A DNA stretch of 64,000 nt from Terrirhizobium terrae (lineage in GTDB: Bacteria; Pseudomonadota; Alphaproteobacteria; Rhizobiales; Rhizobiaceae), in contig NZ_CP104992.1 in assembly GCF_030323265.1 (NCBI RefSeq), forward strand, positions 1,521,001-1,585,000, given 5' to 3'. Position 1 is the stretch's first letter. Each line of letters begins with the position of its first letter. The notes beneath the pieces were generated by a model. That model did not search any database and was not told the DNA's origin. It saw only the letters and a program-made list of their open reading frames with translations. Positions 52,340-63,350 of this stretch are shown one piece after another. The translations under genes and the position numbers were made by a program.

Positions 52340-54343
52340 GTGGCTTCACCTCTTCTTCTCGGCATCGATACCGGCGGCACCTATACCGACGCCGTTGTTT
52401 TTCGCGAAGACGAGGGCGTGATCGCCAAGGCGAAATCGCTGACCACCCGGCATGATCTTTCAAAGGGCGTCTCCGGTGCCGTCGAGGCGGCGCTTGCCGG
52501 GAGCGGGGTTTCCGGCTCCGACATCGCCATGGTCTCGCTCTCCACGACGCTTGCCACCAATGCGCTGGTGGAAGGGCAGGGCGGTCGCGCGGCGCTCGTC
52601 ATGATCGGCTTCGGTCCCGATGATATCTCCCGCGGCGGCCTGTCGGAAGCGCTTGGCACGGATCCGGTGATCTTTCTGCCCGGCGGGCATGATGTCCACG
52701 GCAACGAGACGCCGCTGGACATGACGGCGCTGGAAGATGCCTTGCCGGTGCTCGGTGCCACCGTTTCCTCCTTCGCCGTCGCCGGCTATTTCGCCGTGCG
52801 GAATCCGGCTCATGAAATCAGGGTGAGGGACCGTATTCGCGAACTCAGCCACAAGCCGGTGACCTGCAGCCACGAACTGTCGTCGAAGCTCGGCGGCCCG
52901 CGCCGTGCGCTGACGACGCTGCTGAATGCCCGGCTGGTTTCCATCATCGATCGCCTGATCGGCTCGACCGAGGAGTTTCTCGAGAGATCCGGCATTGCCG
53001 CGCCGCTGATGGTCGTTCGTGGTGATGGTGCCCTGATGTCGGCGGCTGAAGCGCGGTTGCGGCCGATCGAAACCATTCTCTCCGGCCCCGCGGCAAGCCT
53101 TGTCGGCGCTCGCTATCTCACGGGGTTGGACGAGGCAGTGGTGTCCGATATCGGCGGCACCACGACCGATGTCGCGGTTCTGCAGGGCGGGCGGCCAAGG
53201 CTTGCACCGGATGGGGCCAATGTCGGCGGCCACAATACGATGGTCGAGGCGGTCGCGCTGCGCACCTACGGCCTCGGCGGCGATTCCGAGGTCCATATCG
53301 ACGATCGCGGGCTGGAAGCCAAGATAACGCTTGGCCCGCGGCGCCTTCTCCCGTTGAGCCTGTTGGCGGCAACCCACGGCGAAAGCGTCGTTACAGCGCT
53401 GGATGCCCAGTTTCGCGCCACCCATGCCGGCCGGCATGATGGCCGCTTTGCCGTACGGATCCATGTAGAGGTCGGGGGCGAAGGGCTGCAGCCGCAGGAG
53501 CAGGCGCTTCTCGCCCGCATCGGCCAGGCGCCCGTGCCGCTGAACACGCTGCTGACCATGAATTCGCAGAAGGCAGTTCTCGACAGGTTGGTTGGCCGGG
53601 GATTGGTGCATCTGAGCGGCATCACCCCTTCGGATGCGCTGCATGTTCTTGGGCGCCAGAACCAGTGGAGTGCAGAGGCGGCCCGGCTCGGGCTGCAGAT
53701 CGCGGCTCGCAGGAAAAGTGGGGCAGGGCGCGAGATCGCGGCCTCGGCGGAAGACCTTGCGGACAAGATCGTCGCACGGCTGACCCGGCAGTCTTCCGAG
53801 GTGGTTCTGTCCGCATGCCTTGCAGAGGATGGAGCCGAGGCCATCGATCCGGCTGTATCGCTGGCCGTCGATCGCGCGCTGAAGCGGATGCCGGGCATAG
53901 CGCGTTTTGCCGTGGCGCTTGATCGCCCGCTCGTGGGTCTCGGGGCCTCGGCTCCCGTCTATTACCCGGCAATCGCCGAAATGCTCGGCGCGCAATCCAT
54001 CATCCCCACCGATGCCGACGTGGCCAACGCGATCGGCGCCGTCGTCGGCCAGATCCGGGTCGTGGTGGTGGTGACGGTCACGTCGCCGGAAGAAGGGCTC
54101 TATGTCATTGCCGGTGCCGGCGACACGATATCCGTCGTGGGCGAGGCCAAGGCACTCGATCTGGCAAGGGATCGGGCCGCCGTCGCCGCGCGCGCAAAGG
54201 CGGGACAGGAAGGTGCGGACGATATTCTCCTCTTCCAGGAAGAGGAGATTTCGGCGCCCGAGATCGAAGGCAGCCGAAAACTCGTCGAGGCAAGGGTCAT
54301 CGCCACTGCAACAGGGCGCCCGAGGGTGGCCCGCGAGGAATGA
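52340..54343 (+). CDS. Hydantoinase/oxoprolinase-type ATPase-fold protein
   Basis: 667 aa from GTG 52340. N-terminal HydA domain: LLLGIDTGGTYTDAVVF, LSTTLATNALVEGQGG, VKP-like segment PVTCSHELSSKLGG; middle SDIGGTTTDVAVLQGG (second phosphate loop) and LSGPAASLVGARYL. It is shorter than full HyuA and lacks a HyuB partner next to it. ATP-dependent amidohydrolysis is known for the family; the substrate here is unknown. Confidence 0.85.
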   Translation: MASPLLLGIDTGGTYTDAVVFREDEGVIAKAKSLTTRHDLSKGVSGAVEAALAGSGVSGSDIAMVSLSTTLATNALVEGQGGRAALVMIGFGPDDISRGGLSEALGTDPVIFLPGGHDVHGNETPLDMTALEDALPVLGATVSSFAVAGYFAVRNPAHEIRVRDRIRELSHKPVTCSHELSSKLGGPRRALTTLLNARLVSIIDRLIGSTEEFLERSGIAAPLMVVRGDGALMSAAEARLRPIETILSGPAASLVGARYLTGLDEAVVSDIGGTTTDVAVLQGGRPRLAPDGANVGGHNTMVEAVALRTYGLGGDSEVHIDDRGLEAKITLGPRRLLPLSLLAATHGESVVTALDAQFRATHAGRHDGRFAVRIHVEVGGEGLQPQEQALLARIGQAPVPLNTLLTMNSQKAVLDRLVGRGLVHLSGITPSDALHVLGRQNQWSAEAARLGLQIAARRKSGAGREIAASAEDLADKIVARLTRQSSEVVLSACLAEDGAEAIDPAVSLAVDRALKRMPGIARFAVALDRPLVGLGASAPVYYPAIAEMLGAQSIIPTDADVANAIGAVVGQIRVVVVVTVTSPEEGLYVIAGAGDTISVVGEAKALDLARDRAAVAARAKAGQEGADDILLFQEEEISAPEIEGSRKLVEARVIATATGRPRVAREE

Positions 54344-54451
54344 GCCGGCTGAGCCCGTGCGGCCGGCCTTCGGCTTTCGGCGCATTGACACCCGTCATGT
54401 CACGCGCAATGTGACGGCACGGAGAACAAAAGGCATTTGAGGAGGAGCCGC

Positions 54452-56620
54452 ATGGCACGCAAGGATATCGCCGGTCTGCAGGTAGACGATGAGCTTCACC
54501 GGTTCCTGGTGGAGAAAGCCCTGCCGGGCACGGGTGTGGACGCGGACCGTTTCTTTGCCGAATTCTCCAGGATCGTCCATGACCTTGCGCCGAAGAATCG
54601 CGAGCTTCTGGCCAAGCGCGACGCATTTCAGGTGAAACTCGACGACTGGTACCGGCAGAATGGTGCCCCCAGCGATCTCGCCGCCTACGAAACGTTTCTG
54701 CGCGAGATCGGATACTTGCTGCCCGAAGGTCCCGACTTTTCGGTCTCGACCGAGAACGTCGATCCGGAAATTGCCGCGATCGCCGGGCCGCAGCTCGTCG
54801 TGCCGGTCATGAATGCGCGCTACGCGCTGAACGCTGCCAATGCCCGCTGGGGTTCGCTTTACGATGCTCTCTACGGCACGGATGCGATTCCGGAAACAGA
54901 CGGAGCGCAAAAGGGCAAGGGGTACAATCCGGTCCGCGGCGCCAAGGTCATTGCCTGGGTTCGCGATTTCCTCGATCAGTCCGCCCCGCTCTCCGGCACC
55001 AGCTGGAAGGATACGGCTTCATTCAAGGTCGAGCATGCCGCCCTGTTTGTGACGCTGACAAGCGGCCAGGTGACCGGTCTCAGCGATCCATCACAATTCG
55101 CCGGCTATCTGGGGGATGCGGCCGCGCCGACGCAGATCCTGTTGAGGAAGAACAACCTCCATGTCGAGATCCTCGTCGATGCGACGACCGCTATCGGCAA
55201 GGATGACCCGGCGAACATCTCCGATGTCTGGGCCGAATCGGCGATCACCACGATCATGGACTGCGAGGATTCGGTTGCTGCCGTCGATGCCGAAGACAAG
55301 GTCGTCGTCTATCGCAACTGGCTCGGCTTGATGAAGGGCGATCTGACGGAAGAGGTCTCCAAGGGCGGCAAGACTTTTACCCGCAAGCTCAATCCGGATC
55401 TAGACTACACCGGGCCGGACGGATCGACCTTTGAGCTGAAATGCCGCTCGCTGATGCTGATCCGCAATGTCGGCCACCTGATGACCAATCCGGCGATCCT
55501 CGATCGCGACGGCAACGAGGTGCCGGAAGGCATTATGGATGCGATGGTCACCGCGCTGATCGCCATTCATGACATTGGCGCCAATGGCCGGAAAAAGAAT
55601 TCTCGCCTCGGCTCCATGTATGTGGTGAAGCCTAAGATGCACGGGCCGGAGGAAGTGGCCTTTGCCGCCGAAATCTTTTCCCGCGTTGAACAGGCGCTCG
55701 GCCTGCCGGCGAACGCCATGAAGATGGGTATCATGGACGAGGAGCGCCGCACGACGGTCAACCTCAAGGAGGCCATCCGCGCCGCCAAGGACCGCGTCGT
55801 GTTCATCAATACCGGCTTCCTCGACCGCACCGGCGACGAGATCCACACCTCGATGGAAGCAGGCCCGATGATCCGCAAGGGTGACATGAAGCAGGCTTCA
55901 TGGATCGCGGCCTATGAGAACTGGAATGTCGATATCGGCCTGGAATGCGGCTTGTCCGGCCATGCGCAGATCGGCAAGGGCATGTGGGCCATGCCGGACC
56001 TGATGGCGGCGATGCTGGAGCAGAAGATCGGTCACCCGAAGGCCGGCGCCAATACGGCCTGGGTCCCGTCGCCGACGGCGGCGACGCTGCACGCGACCCA
56101 TTATCACAAGGTCGATGTGGCGGAAGTCCAGAAGACCCTCAAAAGCCGTGCCCGCGCCAAGCTTTCGGATATCCTGTCGGTGCCGGTCGCGCCGCGGCCC
56201 AACTGGACGCCGGAGGAAATCCAGCGCGAACTCGACAACAATGCGCAGGGCATTCTCGGCTATGTCGTGCGCTGGATCGACCAGGGCGTCGGTTGCTCCA
56301 AGGTGCCGGACATCAACAATGTCGGGCTGATGGAAGACCGCGCGACGTTGCGCATCTCGGCCCAGCACATGGCGAACTGGCTCCACCACAAGGTGGTGAC
56401 CGAGGACCAGATCGTCGAGACGATGAAACGCATGGCGAAAGTGGTCGACGGCCAGAATGCCGGCGATCCGCTCTACGTGGCCATGGCCGCTGATTTCGAC
56501 GGCTCGATCGCCTTCCAGGCAGCACTCGACCTGGTCCTCAACGGGCGAGAACAGCCGAACGGCTATACCGAACCCGTCCTGCACCGCCGCCGCCTGGAAT
56601 TGAAGGCCAAAGCCGGCTGA
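54452..56620 (+). CDS. glcB: Malate synthase G
   Basis: Condenses glyoxylate and acetyl-CoA to malate. 722 aa from ATG 54452, preceded by [66 protein letters not shown] (metal-binding Glu/Asp), [36 protein letters not shown] and, at the end, [11 protein letters not shown] mark the G isoform. Isocitrate lyase is not nearby. Ends at a strong terminator. Confidence 0.97.
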   Translation: MARKDIAGLQVDDELHRFLVEKALPGTGVDADRFFAEFSRIVHDLAPKNRELLAKRDAFQVKLDDWYRQNGAPSDLAAYETFLREIGYLLPEGPDFSVSTENVDPEIAAIAGPQLVVPVMNARYALNAANARWGSLYDALYGTDAIPETDGAQKGKGYNPVRGAKVIAWVRDFLDQSAPLSGTSWKDTASFKVEHAALFVTLTSGQVTGLSDPSQFAGYLGDAAAPTQILLRKNNLHVEILVDATTAIGKDDPANISDVWAESAITTIMDCEDSVAAVDAEDKVVVYRNWLGLMKGDLTEEVSKGGKTFTRKLNPDLDYTGPDGSTFELKCRSLMLIRNVGHLMTNPAILDRDGNEVPEGIMDAMVTALIAIHDIGANGRKKNSRLGSMYVVKPKMHGPEEVAFAAEIFSRVEQALGLPANAMKMGIMDEERRTTVNLKEAIRAAKDRVVFINTGFLDRTGDEIHTSMEAGPMIRKGDMKQASWIAAYENWNVDIGLECGLSGHAQIGKGMWAMPDLMAAMLEQKIGHPKAGANTAWVPSPTAATLHATHYHKVDVAEVQKTLKSRARAKLSDILSVPVAPRPNWTPEEIQRELDNNAQGILGYVVRWIDQGVGCSKVPDINNVGLMEDRATLRISAQHMANWLHHKVVTEDQIVETMKRMAKVVDGQNAGDPLYVAMAADFDGSIAFQAALDLVLNGREQPNGYTEPVLHRRRLELKAKAG

Positions 56621-56640
56621 CCGCCATTGCCCGACCAACA

Positions 56641-56672
56641 AAAAAGCCGCCGAAGATCTTCGGCGGCTTTTT
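56641..56672. terminator. Bidirectional terminator between glcB and the L,D-transpeptidase gene
   Basis: A perfect palindrome with 16-nt arms (AAAAAGCCGCCGAAGA and its complement), loop-free or with a tiny loop, ending in a T run on both strands. Confidence 0.9.
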
Positions 56673-56695
56673 TATTTCTGGCTCGTCCAGCAGGC

Positions 56696-57367
56696 TTACT
56701 GGATGACGACGACCTTGGTGTTGCGGCCCGGACGGACGCGGCTATAGAGGTCGATGACGTCCTGGTTCATCAGGCGGATGCAGCCCGAAGAGGCCGCGGT
56801 GCCGATCGATGCCCATTCCGGCGTGCCGTGCAGGCGGAACAGCGTGTCCTGGCCCTTTTCATTGAACAGATACATGGCGCGTGCACCGAGCGGGTTGTTC
56901 AAGCCCGGGCCCATGCCGTCCTCGACATAGCGGGCGATTTCCGGGCGGCGTGCAGCCATTTCCTTCGGCGGATGCCAGTTCGGCCATTCCTGCTTCCAGG
57001 CGACATAGGCAGTGCCCGACCATGCAAAGCCAGCTTTGCCGACGCCGATGCCGTAACGCATCGCGCGGCCGCGCGGCATGATGTAATAGAGATGGCGCTC
57101 GCGGGTATTGACGATGACCGTTCCCGGCTTTTCCGTCGTCTCGTAGTTGACGATCTGGCGCACGAACTCAGACTTCACCCGGTTGATCGGGATCGCCGGC
57201 AAGGTGTACCCTGCATCGGTCATCGAGCCATACGAGTCGGTGAAGATCTGCGCGGTCTCGACGCGAACCGGTGCGTCTGACTGGGCGGTTTCGGACGTGG
57301 TCGAGCAGCCGGCCAGGGCAGCGGTTGCCAACAGGCCGAGTGCGAGCATGCTGTTGCGGAAGCGCAT
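56696..57367 (-). CDS. L,D-transpeptidase (YkuD) lipoprotein
   Basis: Periplasmic 3-3 peptidoglycan crosslinking or lipoprotein anchoring. 223 aa. Signal with lipobox LAGC around residue 21. YkuD domain from about residue 85: VNTRERHLYYIMPRGRAMRYGIGVGKAGFAWSG, then the catalytic HGTPEWASIGTAASSGCIRLMNQDVIDLY, with His and Cys in HGT and SGCIRL. Convergent with glcB. Confidence 0.93.
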   Translation of the reverse strand: MRFRNSMLALGLLATAALAGCSTTSETAQSDAPVRVETAQIFTDSYGSMTDAGYTLPAIPINRVKSEFVRQIVNYETTEKPGTVIVNTRERHLYYIMPRGRAMRYGIGVGKAGFAWSGTAYVAWKQEWPNWHPPKEMAARRPEIARYVEDGMGPGLNNPLGARAMYLFNEKGQDTLFRLHGTPEWASIGTAASSGCIRLMNQDVIDLYSRVRPGRNTKVVVIQ

Positions 57368-57542
57368 GGATGTCTCTTGATGAACGAATCGATTGAAATG
57401 GGCGTCTTCCGCCCGTCGGAATGGTTATTTTCCATTCGATTATGCTTGGCAAGCCGCCTTGATGCACTGCGGGAAGTCGAGCGATGAATTGGGAAAAGAC
57501 ATTGCCTTTTTGCAACATCTGCAAGGGCGGCAAGGAACCGAA

Positions 57543-58030
57543 ATGACGATACTGAGCGTTGTGAATGACAATCCGCTGATCGATGGCCGGCAGTCGGCAC
57601 GGGCCATGATGGTGCGCAAGGGTGCGCAGATCCTGCTTCACGACATGCGCCACGCGGTCCTGCCGGAACTCGTGCTGCGCAGCGGGCGTCGCGCCGACCT
57701 CGTCACGGTGTCGGACAAGGGGAGATCTGGATCGTCGAGATCAAGACCTCGATCGAGGATTTCCGCGTCGATCGCAAATGGCCGGAATACCGGGCGTTCT
57801 GCGATCGCCTGATCTTCGCCACCCACAAGGATGTTCCGCTCGACATCTTCCCGGAGGATTGCGGCCTGCTGCTGTCGGACGGCTATGGCGCCCATCTGCT
57901 GCGCGAGGCACCGCTCCACAAGCTTGCGCCGGCCAGCCGCAAGACGCTGATGTTGGATTTCGCACGTGCCTCCGCCCATCGCCTGATGATGGCGGAATGG
58001 TCGACCGGCAGGAATTTTGACGACGTTTAG
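57543..58030 (+). CDS. mmcB: MmcB family DNA repair protein; one base missing at 57719-57722
   Basis: Putative endonuclease-type repair protein of about 162 aa, in the SOS (LexA) regulon of Caulobacter. Start ATG 57543 with AAGGAACCGAA upstream. LVLRSGRRADLVTVSDKG in the first frame; one more G in the run 57719-57722 joins it to EIWIVEIKTSIEDFRVDRKWPEY, FFATHKD-type PLDIFPEDCGLLLSDGYGAHLLR, and the tail ending FDDV. DUF2155-like context; exact activity is unknown to me. Confidence 0.85.
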
Positions 58031-58135
58031 AGCAGCTCCAGCAAAAGTGCGAAGCGGTTTTGCGTCCGGAACTGCGTCAAATCAAAGAGATAGAGCGGTG
58101 TCGCCATTCGAAGAAGAGCGGAACTACTCTAGGGC
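58031..58135. repeat. Intergenic palindromic repeat, copy 2
   Basis: The core GCAAAAGTG...AGCGGTTTTGCG at 58041-58064 matches the copy at 5354-5377 in 21 of 24 positions. It is followed by AATCAAAGAGATAGAGCGG, a tail common to this rhizobial repeat family. It lies between mmcB and actR; no gene here. Confidence 0.65.
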
Positions 58136-58711
58136 TTATTTCGGAGCCCGCTTGGCGAGGATCCGCTGCAATGTGCGGCGATGCATGTTGAGCCGGCGCG
58201 CCGTCTCCGAAACATTGCGGTCGCACATCTCATAGACCCGCTGGATATGCTCCCAGCGCACGCGATCCGCCGACATCGGGTTTTCCGGCAGGTCCGCCTT
58301 TTCGCCCACCCTCTGGGTCAGCGCATTGAAGACGTCGTCGGCATCGGCAGGCTTGGACAGATAGTCGACTGCGCCAAGCTTCACGGCCGTCACCGCCGTC
58401 GCGATGTTGCCGTATCCCGTGAGCACGATGACGCGGGTATCGGTGCGGCTTTCGCGAATTGCTTCGATCACGTCCAGTCCGTTGCCGTCTCCCAGACGCA
58501 GATCGAGCACGGCGTATTTCGGCGCCTTCTGGCGTGCCTTGATGATGCCTTCAGCCACCGTTTCTGCGATATCCACGACGAAGCCGCGCATCTCCATGGC
58601 CCGAGCGAGCCTGCGCAGGAAGGGGCCGTCGTCATCGACGATCAGAAGGGACGGGTCTGGACCGATAAAATCCTCGGTCGGCTGGGTTGATTGCTGCACT
58701 GTCGTTTCCAT
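58136..58711 (-). CDS. actR: ActR/RegA-type redox response regulator
   Basis: 191 aa. Receiver: LLIVDDDGPFLRRLARAM, AVLDLRLGDGNGLDVIEAI (phospho-Asp), and TGYGNIATAVTAVKLGAVDYLSKP. A proline-rich linker precedes a Fis-type HTH with NVSETARRLNMHRRTLQRILAKR. RegA/ActR family regulators control redox-responsive respiration, CO2 and N2 fixation and acid tolerance. Start ATG 58711 has GGAGAACACAG upstream. Confidence 0.93.
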   Translation of the reverse strand: METTVQQSTQPTEDFIGPDPSLLIVDDDGPFLRRLARAMEMRGFVVDIAETVAEGIIKARQKAPKYAVLDLRLGDGNGLDVIEAIRESRTDTRVIVLTGYGNIATAVTAVKLGAVDYLSKPADADDVFNALTQRVGEKADLPENPMSADRVRWEHIQRVYEMCDRNVSETARRLNMHRRTLQRILAKRAPK

Positions 58712-58774
58712 CTGTGTTCTCCGGGGTCGAAGGACCCGCATATCATTATCGAACGGCTCGAAATCGAAGCCAAA

Positions 58775-60087
58775 TCAAATTGGCCGGTCCATAATTGCCC
58801 GCGGCCATTCGACATGGATGCGCGCCCCCGCCTGGCCGTTTTCACGGTTGCCAAAGCGGATCTCCGCCCCCGATCTCTCAAGCAGCGTCTTGGCGATGAA
58901 TAGTCCGAGCCCCAGTCCGCCTGCCTGGTCTTCACGCGTCCTCGTCGTCATATACGGTTCACCGATCCGCGAGAGGATGTCGGGCGCATAGCCGGGCCCG
59001 TCGTCCTCGATCCCGATCCTGACACGCTGGGCATCGAATTCCACCGAAATCGTCACCTGCTTCTTTGCGTAGTCGACAGCATTCTCTATCAGATTGCCGA
59101 GGCCGTAAAGAATGCCGGCATTTCTGTTGCCGACCGGCTCCGGACGGCCATCCGTCTTTTCGATGAGCTTGATGTCGATGCCGAACTGTCGGTGGGGTGC
59201 GATGACCTCCTCTATCATCGAGGACAGCGGCAGCCGGCTCAGATGCGCGTCACCCTCGGCCGACATGGAGGTCAGGCGCCGCAGGATATCGCGGCAGCGT
59301 TCGCTCTGGCTGCGCAGCAGCTGGACATCTTCCCTGAACCGCTCGTCGCCTGCCAGTTCCCGCTCCATCTCCTTCGCCACCACGCTGATCGTGGCAAGCG
59401 GAGTGCCGAGTTCGTGCGCGGCCGCAGCGGCCAGACCGTCGAGCTGAGACAGATGCTTTTCCCGCTCCAGCACCAGCTCGGTTGCCGCCAGCGCATCCGC
59501 GAGCTGGCTCGCTTCATGGGACACGCGATAGATATAGAAGGCGGCAAAGGCCATCATCGAGGCGATCGCGAACCAGACCCCGAGCTGGATCACTGGCTGG
59601 ATGCGCAGATGCTCCCTTCGTACCAGGGCACGTCATAGGGAGAAAAGGGGAGGGCCGTCGTGCAGACGAGCGCCAGCGCGATCAGGAAGAGCGACGGGCG
59701 AAGCGGCTGCGAGGCAAAGGCGATGATCACCGGCACGCAGATCAGCGGCGCAAACGGGTTGCCGAGTCCGCCGGTGATGAAAAGCAGCGCCGCCATCTGC
59801 AGAAGATCGAAGGAGAGCAACGCCAGAGCCGATTTCGGTCCCAGCCGGTAGGTCGCCGGAAACCAGGCAGACAGGATGAGATTGGCCACCGCCAGCGCAC
59901 CGATCAGGATCGCAGCTTCAACGACCGGGATGGGAAAGCGGAAAACTGCCCAGACCGCGAACACGGTCACGGTCTGGCCGGCCACGGCCAGCCAGCGAAG
60001 CCAGATCAAGGTCTGCAATCTTATGCGCCGGCTGTTATGGCCGAACTGGACGTCTCTGAGCGAAGATGTATCTTCGGCATGAGCCAT
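58775..60087 (-). CDS. actS: ActS/RegB-type redox sensor kinase; one base missing at 59614-59616
   Basis: Membrane sensor kinase of about 437 aa once repaired. Six hydrophobic helices in residues 30-190 with the quinone-binding motif GGLGNPF in ITGGLGNPFAPL. H-box AAAHELGTPLATISVVAKEM; SERCRDILRRL holds the redox cysteine of RegB; DDGPGYAPDI and GGLGLGLFIAKTLLERS. The frame breaks after YEGSI; adding one G gives YEGEHLRIQPVIQLGVW. Start ATG 60087 chosen over TTG 60102. Followed by actR on the same strand. Confidence 0.9.
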
Positions 60088-60192
60088 GGGTTTTACTTTC
60101 AATCTTTGTCGAAGACCTCATAGAACCATGGGCCGCGCCCGAAGACGTGGCATTCTGTCACGTCCCTTCGTCTTTCGCCCCTGGCCTTGCTG

Positions 60193-62705
60193 TCATGTAC
60201 CACGCGGTTTCGCCCTATGGGTCGGCAGTGCCTCGGCCGGGTTTTCCGGCCACGGGTGCTTCGGATAGCGGCCCCGCATGTCAGCCCGCACGTCCTTCCA
60301 TGATCCCGACCAGAAGCCGGGCAGGTCACGGGTCGTCTGGATTGGCCGGTGCGCCGGCGAGGTGAGCTCCAGAAGCAGCGGCAGCCTGCCGCCGGCGATT
60401 GCGGGATGGGTCTTCAGCCCGAACAGTTCCTGCACCCTGATCGTCAGCATGGGTTCTTCGCCGTCATATTGAATGGGATGGCGCTGGCCCGTCGGCGCAT
60501 CGAAATGGGTCGGTGCCAGCCGGGTGAGATCCTGCTGCAATTCATAGGGCACGAGTGAGCGCAGCCCGTCCGACAGGCTGGCGGCCGAAATCTGGTCGAG
60601 GCCCGAAGCCGCGCCCTGGAAGGGAACGAACCAGTCTTCAAGGCTATTCAGCAAGGCGTCGTCGCTGACATCGGGCCATGGCGGGCCGATAGTGCGATGG
60701 AGAAAACCCAGCCTTTCCCTCAACTGCAATGCTTCCTTGGAGAAGGGAAGGCTCTGCAGACCGAACTGCTTCACGCCGCCGGCAAGTGCCCGCGCGGCCA
60801 TCTCGCCCTTCGGCTTCGGCAGAGGTTTTTCGGAAAAGATGATCGCACCGAGCCGCGTCACCTGCCGCGCCCGCACCTGTCGGCTCGCCGGATCGAAAAA
60901 GCTTTCGTCCGCCGTCTTGATCGCGTCGCCGAGTTCCGCGTCGATATCGGATCTGTTGATCTCGGCTGCTGCGAGAATGCGGGCCTGCGCCGCCCGTCCC
61001 GCAAGATCCGCGATCACCAGCATCGAAGCTGCAGAAAGCCTCTCCGTCTCCGGCAATTCGGCACCACGACCATTGACCATGACGAAACGCCCGCGCCCGC
61101 CACGCTGCAGGGCGATGCGATCCGGATAGGCATGGATGAGAAGGCGTCCGGCGGTGGTGACCTCCTCGAGCCGGATTTGCCGGGTGAATCAGATTTGCCA
61201 GGCAGGCCTGCCGCGATCCTGTCCGCCAGTCGCCGGCTTGCTTGTGCCCGTTCTCCGCGATCGTTGCGAAAACGGCGCAGCCGGTCGTCGAGATCGACAT
61301 CGCTTCCGCCGAGCCCCTGTTCGGTCAAAAGGACGGCAAGCTGGCTTGCCTCTCGTCCGAACCCGGCCTCTGTCGCACGGATTACCATCGCTGCCAGCCG
61401 CGGCGGCAGCGCCAGTTCGCGCATCAGCCTCCCCTGCGCGGTGAGGGCGCCCGCGCCGTCGAGCGCGCCGAGTTGTTGAAGCAGTGTCTTTGCCTCGGCA
61501 AAGGCCGGGCCGGGCGGCTGGTCGAGAAAGGCGAGCGTGGCGGGATCGGTCACGCCCCAATGGGCAAGATCGAGCACGAGGCCGGAAAGATCGCTTGCGA
61601 GAATCTGCGGCGGGGAGAAGGCGGGCAGTGCAGCCGTCTGACCCGCATGCCACAGCCGGATCGCGATGCCCGCCGCCGTTCGCCCCGCACGCCCGGCCCG
61701 CTGGTCGGCGGATGCCTGGGAAACGCGCACGGTCTCGAGCCGCGTGACGCCGGTGGCGGGCTCGAAGACGGGCAGGCGCTGCAGCCCGCTGTCGATGACG
61801 ATGCGCACGCCGTCTATCGTAATCGAGGTCTCGGCGATCGATGTCGCGAGCACGATCTTCCTGAGGCCGGGCGCTGCCGGCTTGATCGCCAGGTCCTGCT
61901 CCTGCTGCGACAGGTTGCCGAACAGCGGTGCGATCACCGTCTCCGGGCCGAAGCGGGTGGCAAGGCGTTCCGCCGTCCGCTGGATTTCGCCTTGTCCCGG
62001 CAGAAAGGCGAGGATCGAGCCATCTTCAGCGCGATGCGCTTCGGCGATCGTGCGCGTCATCGCGTCTTCGATCCGTTCCTGCGCATTGCGATCCTGATGG
62101 CGGATCTCGACGGGAAATGTCCGCCCCTCGCTCTTGATGACCGGCGGCCCGTCGAGCAACGTCGCGATCCTGTCCGTATCCAATGTCGCCGACATGACGA
62201 GAATGCGCAGGTCCTCGCGCAGCGCCGACTGCGCGTCGAGCGCCAGCGCCAGGCCGAAATCGGCGTCGAGCGAGCGCTCGTGGAATTCGTCGAAGATTAC
62301 CGCCGAAATCCCGGCGAGCTCCGGGTCCTCCAGGATCATCCGCGAGAAGACGCCTTCCGTGACCACTTCGATCCGTGTCGCGGCGGATATTTTCGTATCG
62401 AGCCGCATCCTGTAGCCCACCGTCCGGCCGACCGCTTCTCCGAGCAGGGCCGCCATGCGCGATGCCGCCGCGCGCGCTGCAAGCCGGCGCGGCTCGAGCA
62501 GGATGACTTTTCCTGAACACCAGTCCTCGTCGATCAGCGCCAGCGGCACCATCGTCGTCTTGCCGGCGCCGGGCGGGGCGGAAAGAACGGTCCGAGTGTG
62601 ATGGCGCAGAGCTGCCATAAGCTCTTCGAGCACATCCATGATGGGAAGTGCTGCTTTTCGCTGCTCCTCCGCCCCGCGGAATATGTCTTGGTTGGTGTGT
62701 GCCAT
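60193..62705 (-). CDS. hrpB: ATP-dependent helicase HrpB; one base missing at about 61165
   Basis: DEAH-box RNA helicase-like protein, about 838 aa. SAPPGAGKTTMVPLALI (Walker A), MSATLDTDRIATLL, DEFHERSLDADFGLALAL (DEFH), QRAGRAGRTAAGIAIRLW. After LPGKSDSPGKSGS the frame changes: adding one base gives EEVTTAGRLLIHAYPDRIALQRGGRGRFVM and continues to the terminal HrpB domain (QYDGEEPMLTIRVQELFGL). Role is uncertain; it lies upstream of actS-actR. Confidence 0.9.
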
Positions 62706-62798
62706 ATGCGTACTCTAGGGGCCGGAGCTTAACAGTCGGCCCTCCCTATATAAGGAGCTCTTTTCTCCGGTTCGAATGCCACAACGGCGCGTCTTCCT

Positions 62799-62897
62799 CT
62801 AGTGGCGGGCGCGGACAGGGTAATTGCCAAAAATATAAGCCTGCCCGTGAATTAGGCGATATCCGCGGGCTTTCATGAGTTTCGAGAAAAATGACAT
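62799..62897 (-). CDS. Possible 32-aa small protein opposite the rrn promoter region
   Basis: ATG 62897 to TAG 62799 reads M-S-F-F-S-K-L-M-K-A-R-G-Y-R-L-I and ends R-A-R-H. Codon use is plausible and there is a basic C-terminus, but there is no family match known to me, no clear ribosome site and it overlaps the rrn upstream region. Could be noise. Confidence 0.2.
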   Translation of the reverse strand: MSFFSKLMKARGYRLIHGQAYIFGNYPVRARH

Positions 62898-62943
62898 TTT
62901 TTTAAAAACGGCTGTTGACTCCATCCGGGCCTTCCCTCTATAA
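62887..62943 (+). promoter_or_regulatory. rRNA operon promoter with AT-rich UP-like element
   Basis: -35 TTGACT 62915-62920 and -10 CTATAA 62938-62943 with 17-bp spacing, preceded by an A/T-rich tract at 62887-62908 (with a T7-A5 run), as in strong rRNA promoters. Confidence 0.8.
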
Positions 62944-63350
62944 GCCACCTCACTGACGAGGGCGGCGGCGCTGCTGGCGACGACGACCTTCGTTCTAGAG
63001 AAAACCGGTTGAGGCCGGGGCGATCTGGAGACAATCACAGAGAAGTTGGCGCATGCTGCTGGAGCCGGGTTTACGGTTTGGCTCTGGGATTGATGACGTT
63101 TCTGTCTATTAGGTTAGACGGTAGTGTCGGTTTTTTGACAATTGAATATGGAAGAAAGAGAAACGTGGTCGGCGGGTTTTCGCGGACGGTCTCGAGGGGC
63201 TTTAGGGCTTTAGGGATTGTCTGTTTAGAAGACAAAATGACGGTCACGTTTTGATATGAGAACCATGGAAATTGGCGCTGAGAAGCGCTCAAGTGTACAT
63301 ATGAAGTTCTCGTCGATTCAGAACATAGTGATCAGTCATGATTGAATTCT
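62944..63350 (+). other. 16S rRNA leader
   Basis: About 400 nt from promoter to 16S. It contains TTTTTTGACAATTGAATATG at 63131-63150, the boxA-like antitermination and processing segment of rhizobial rrn leaders, and GACGGTCACGTTT at 63240-63252. No gene. Confidence 0.7.
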
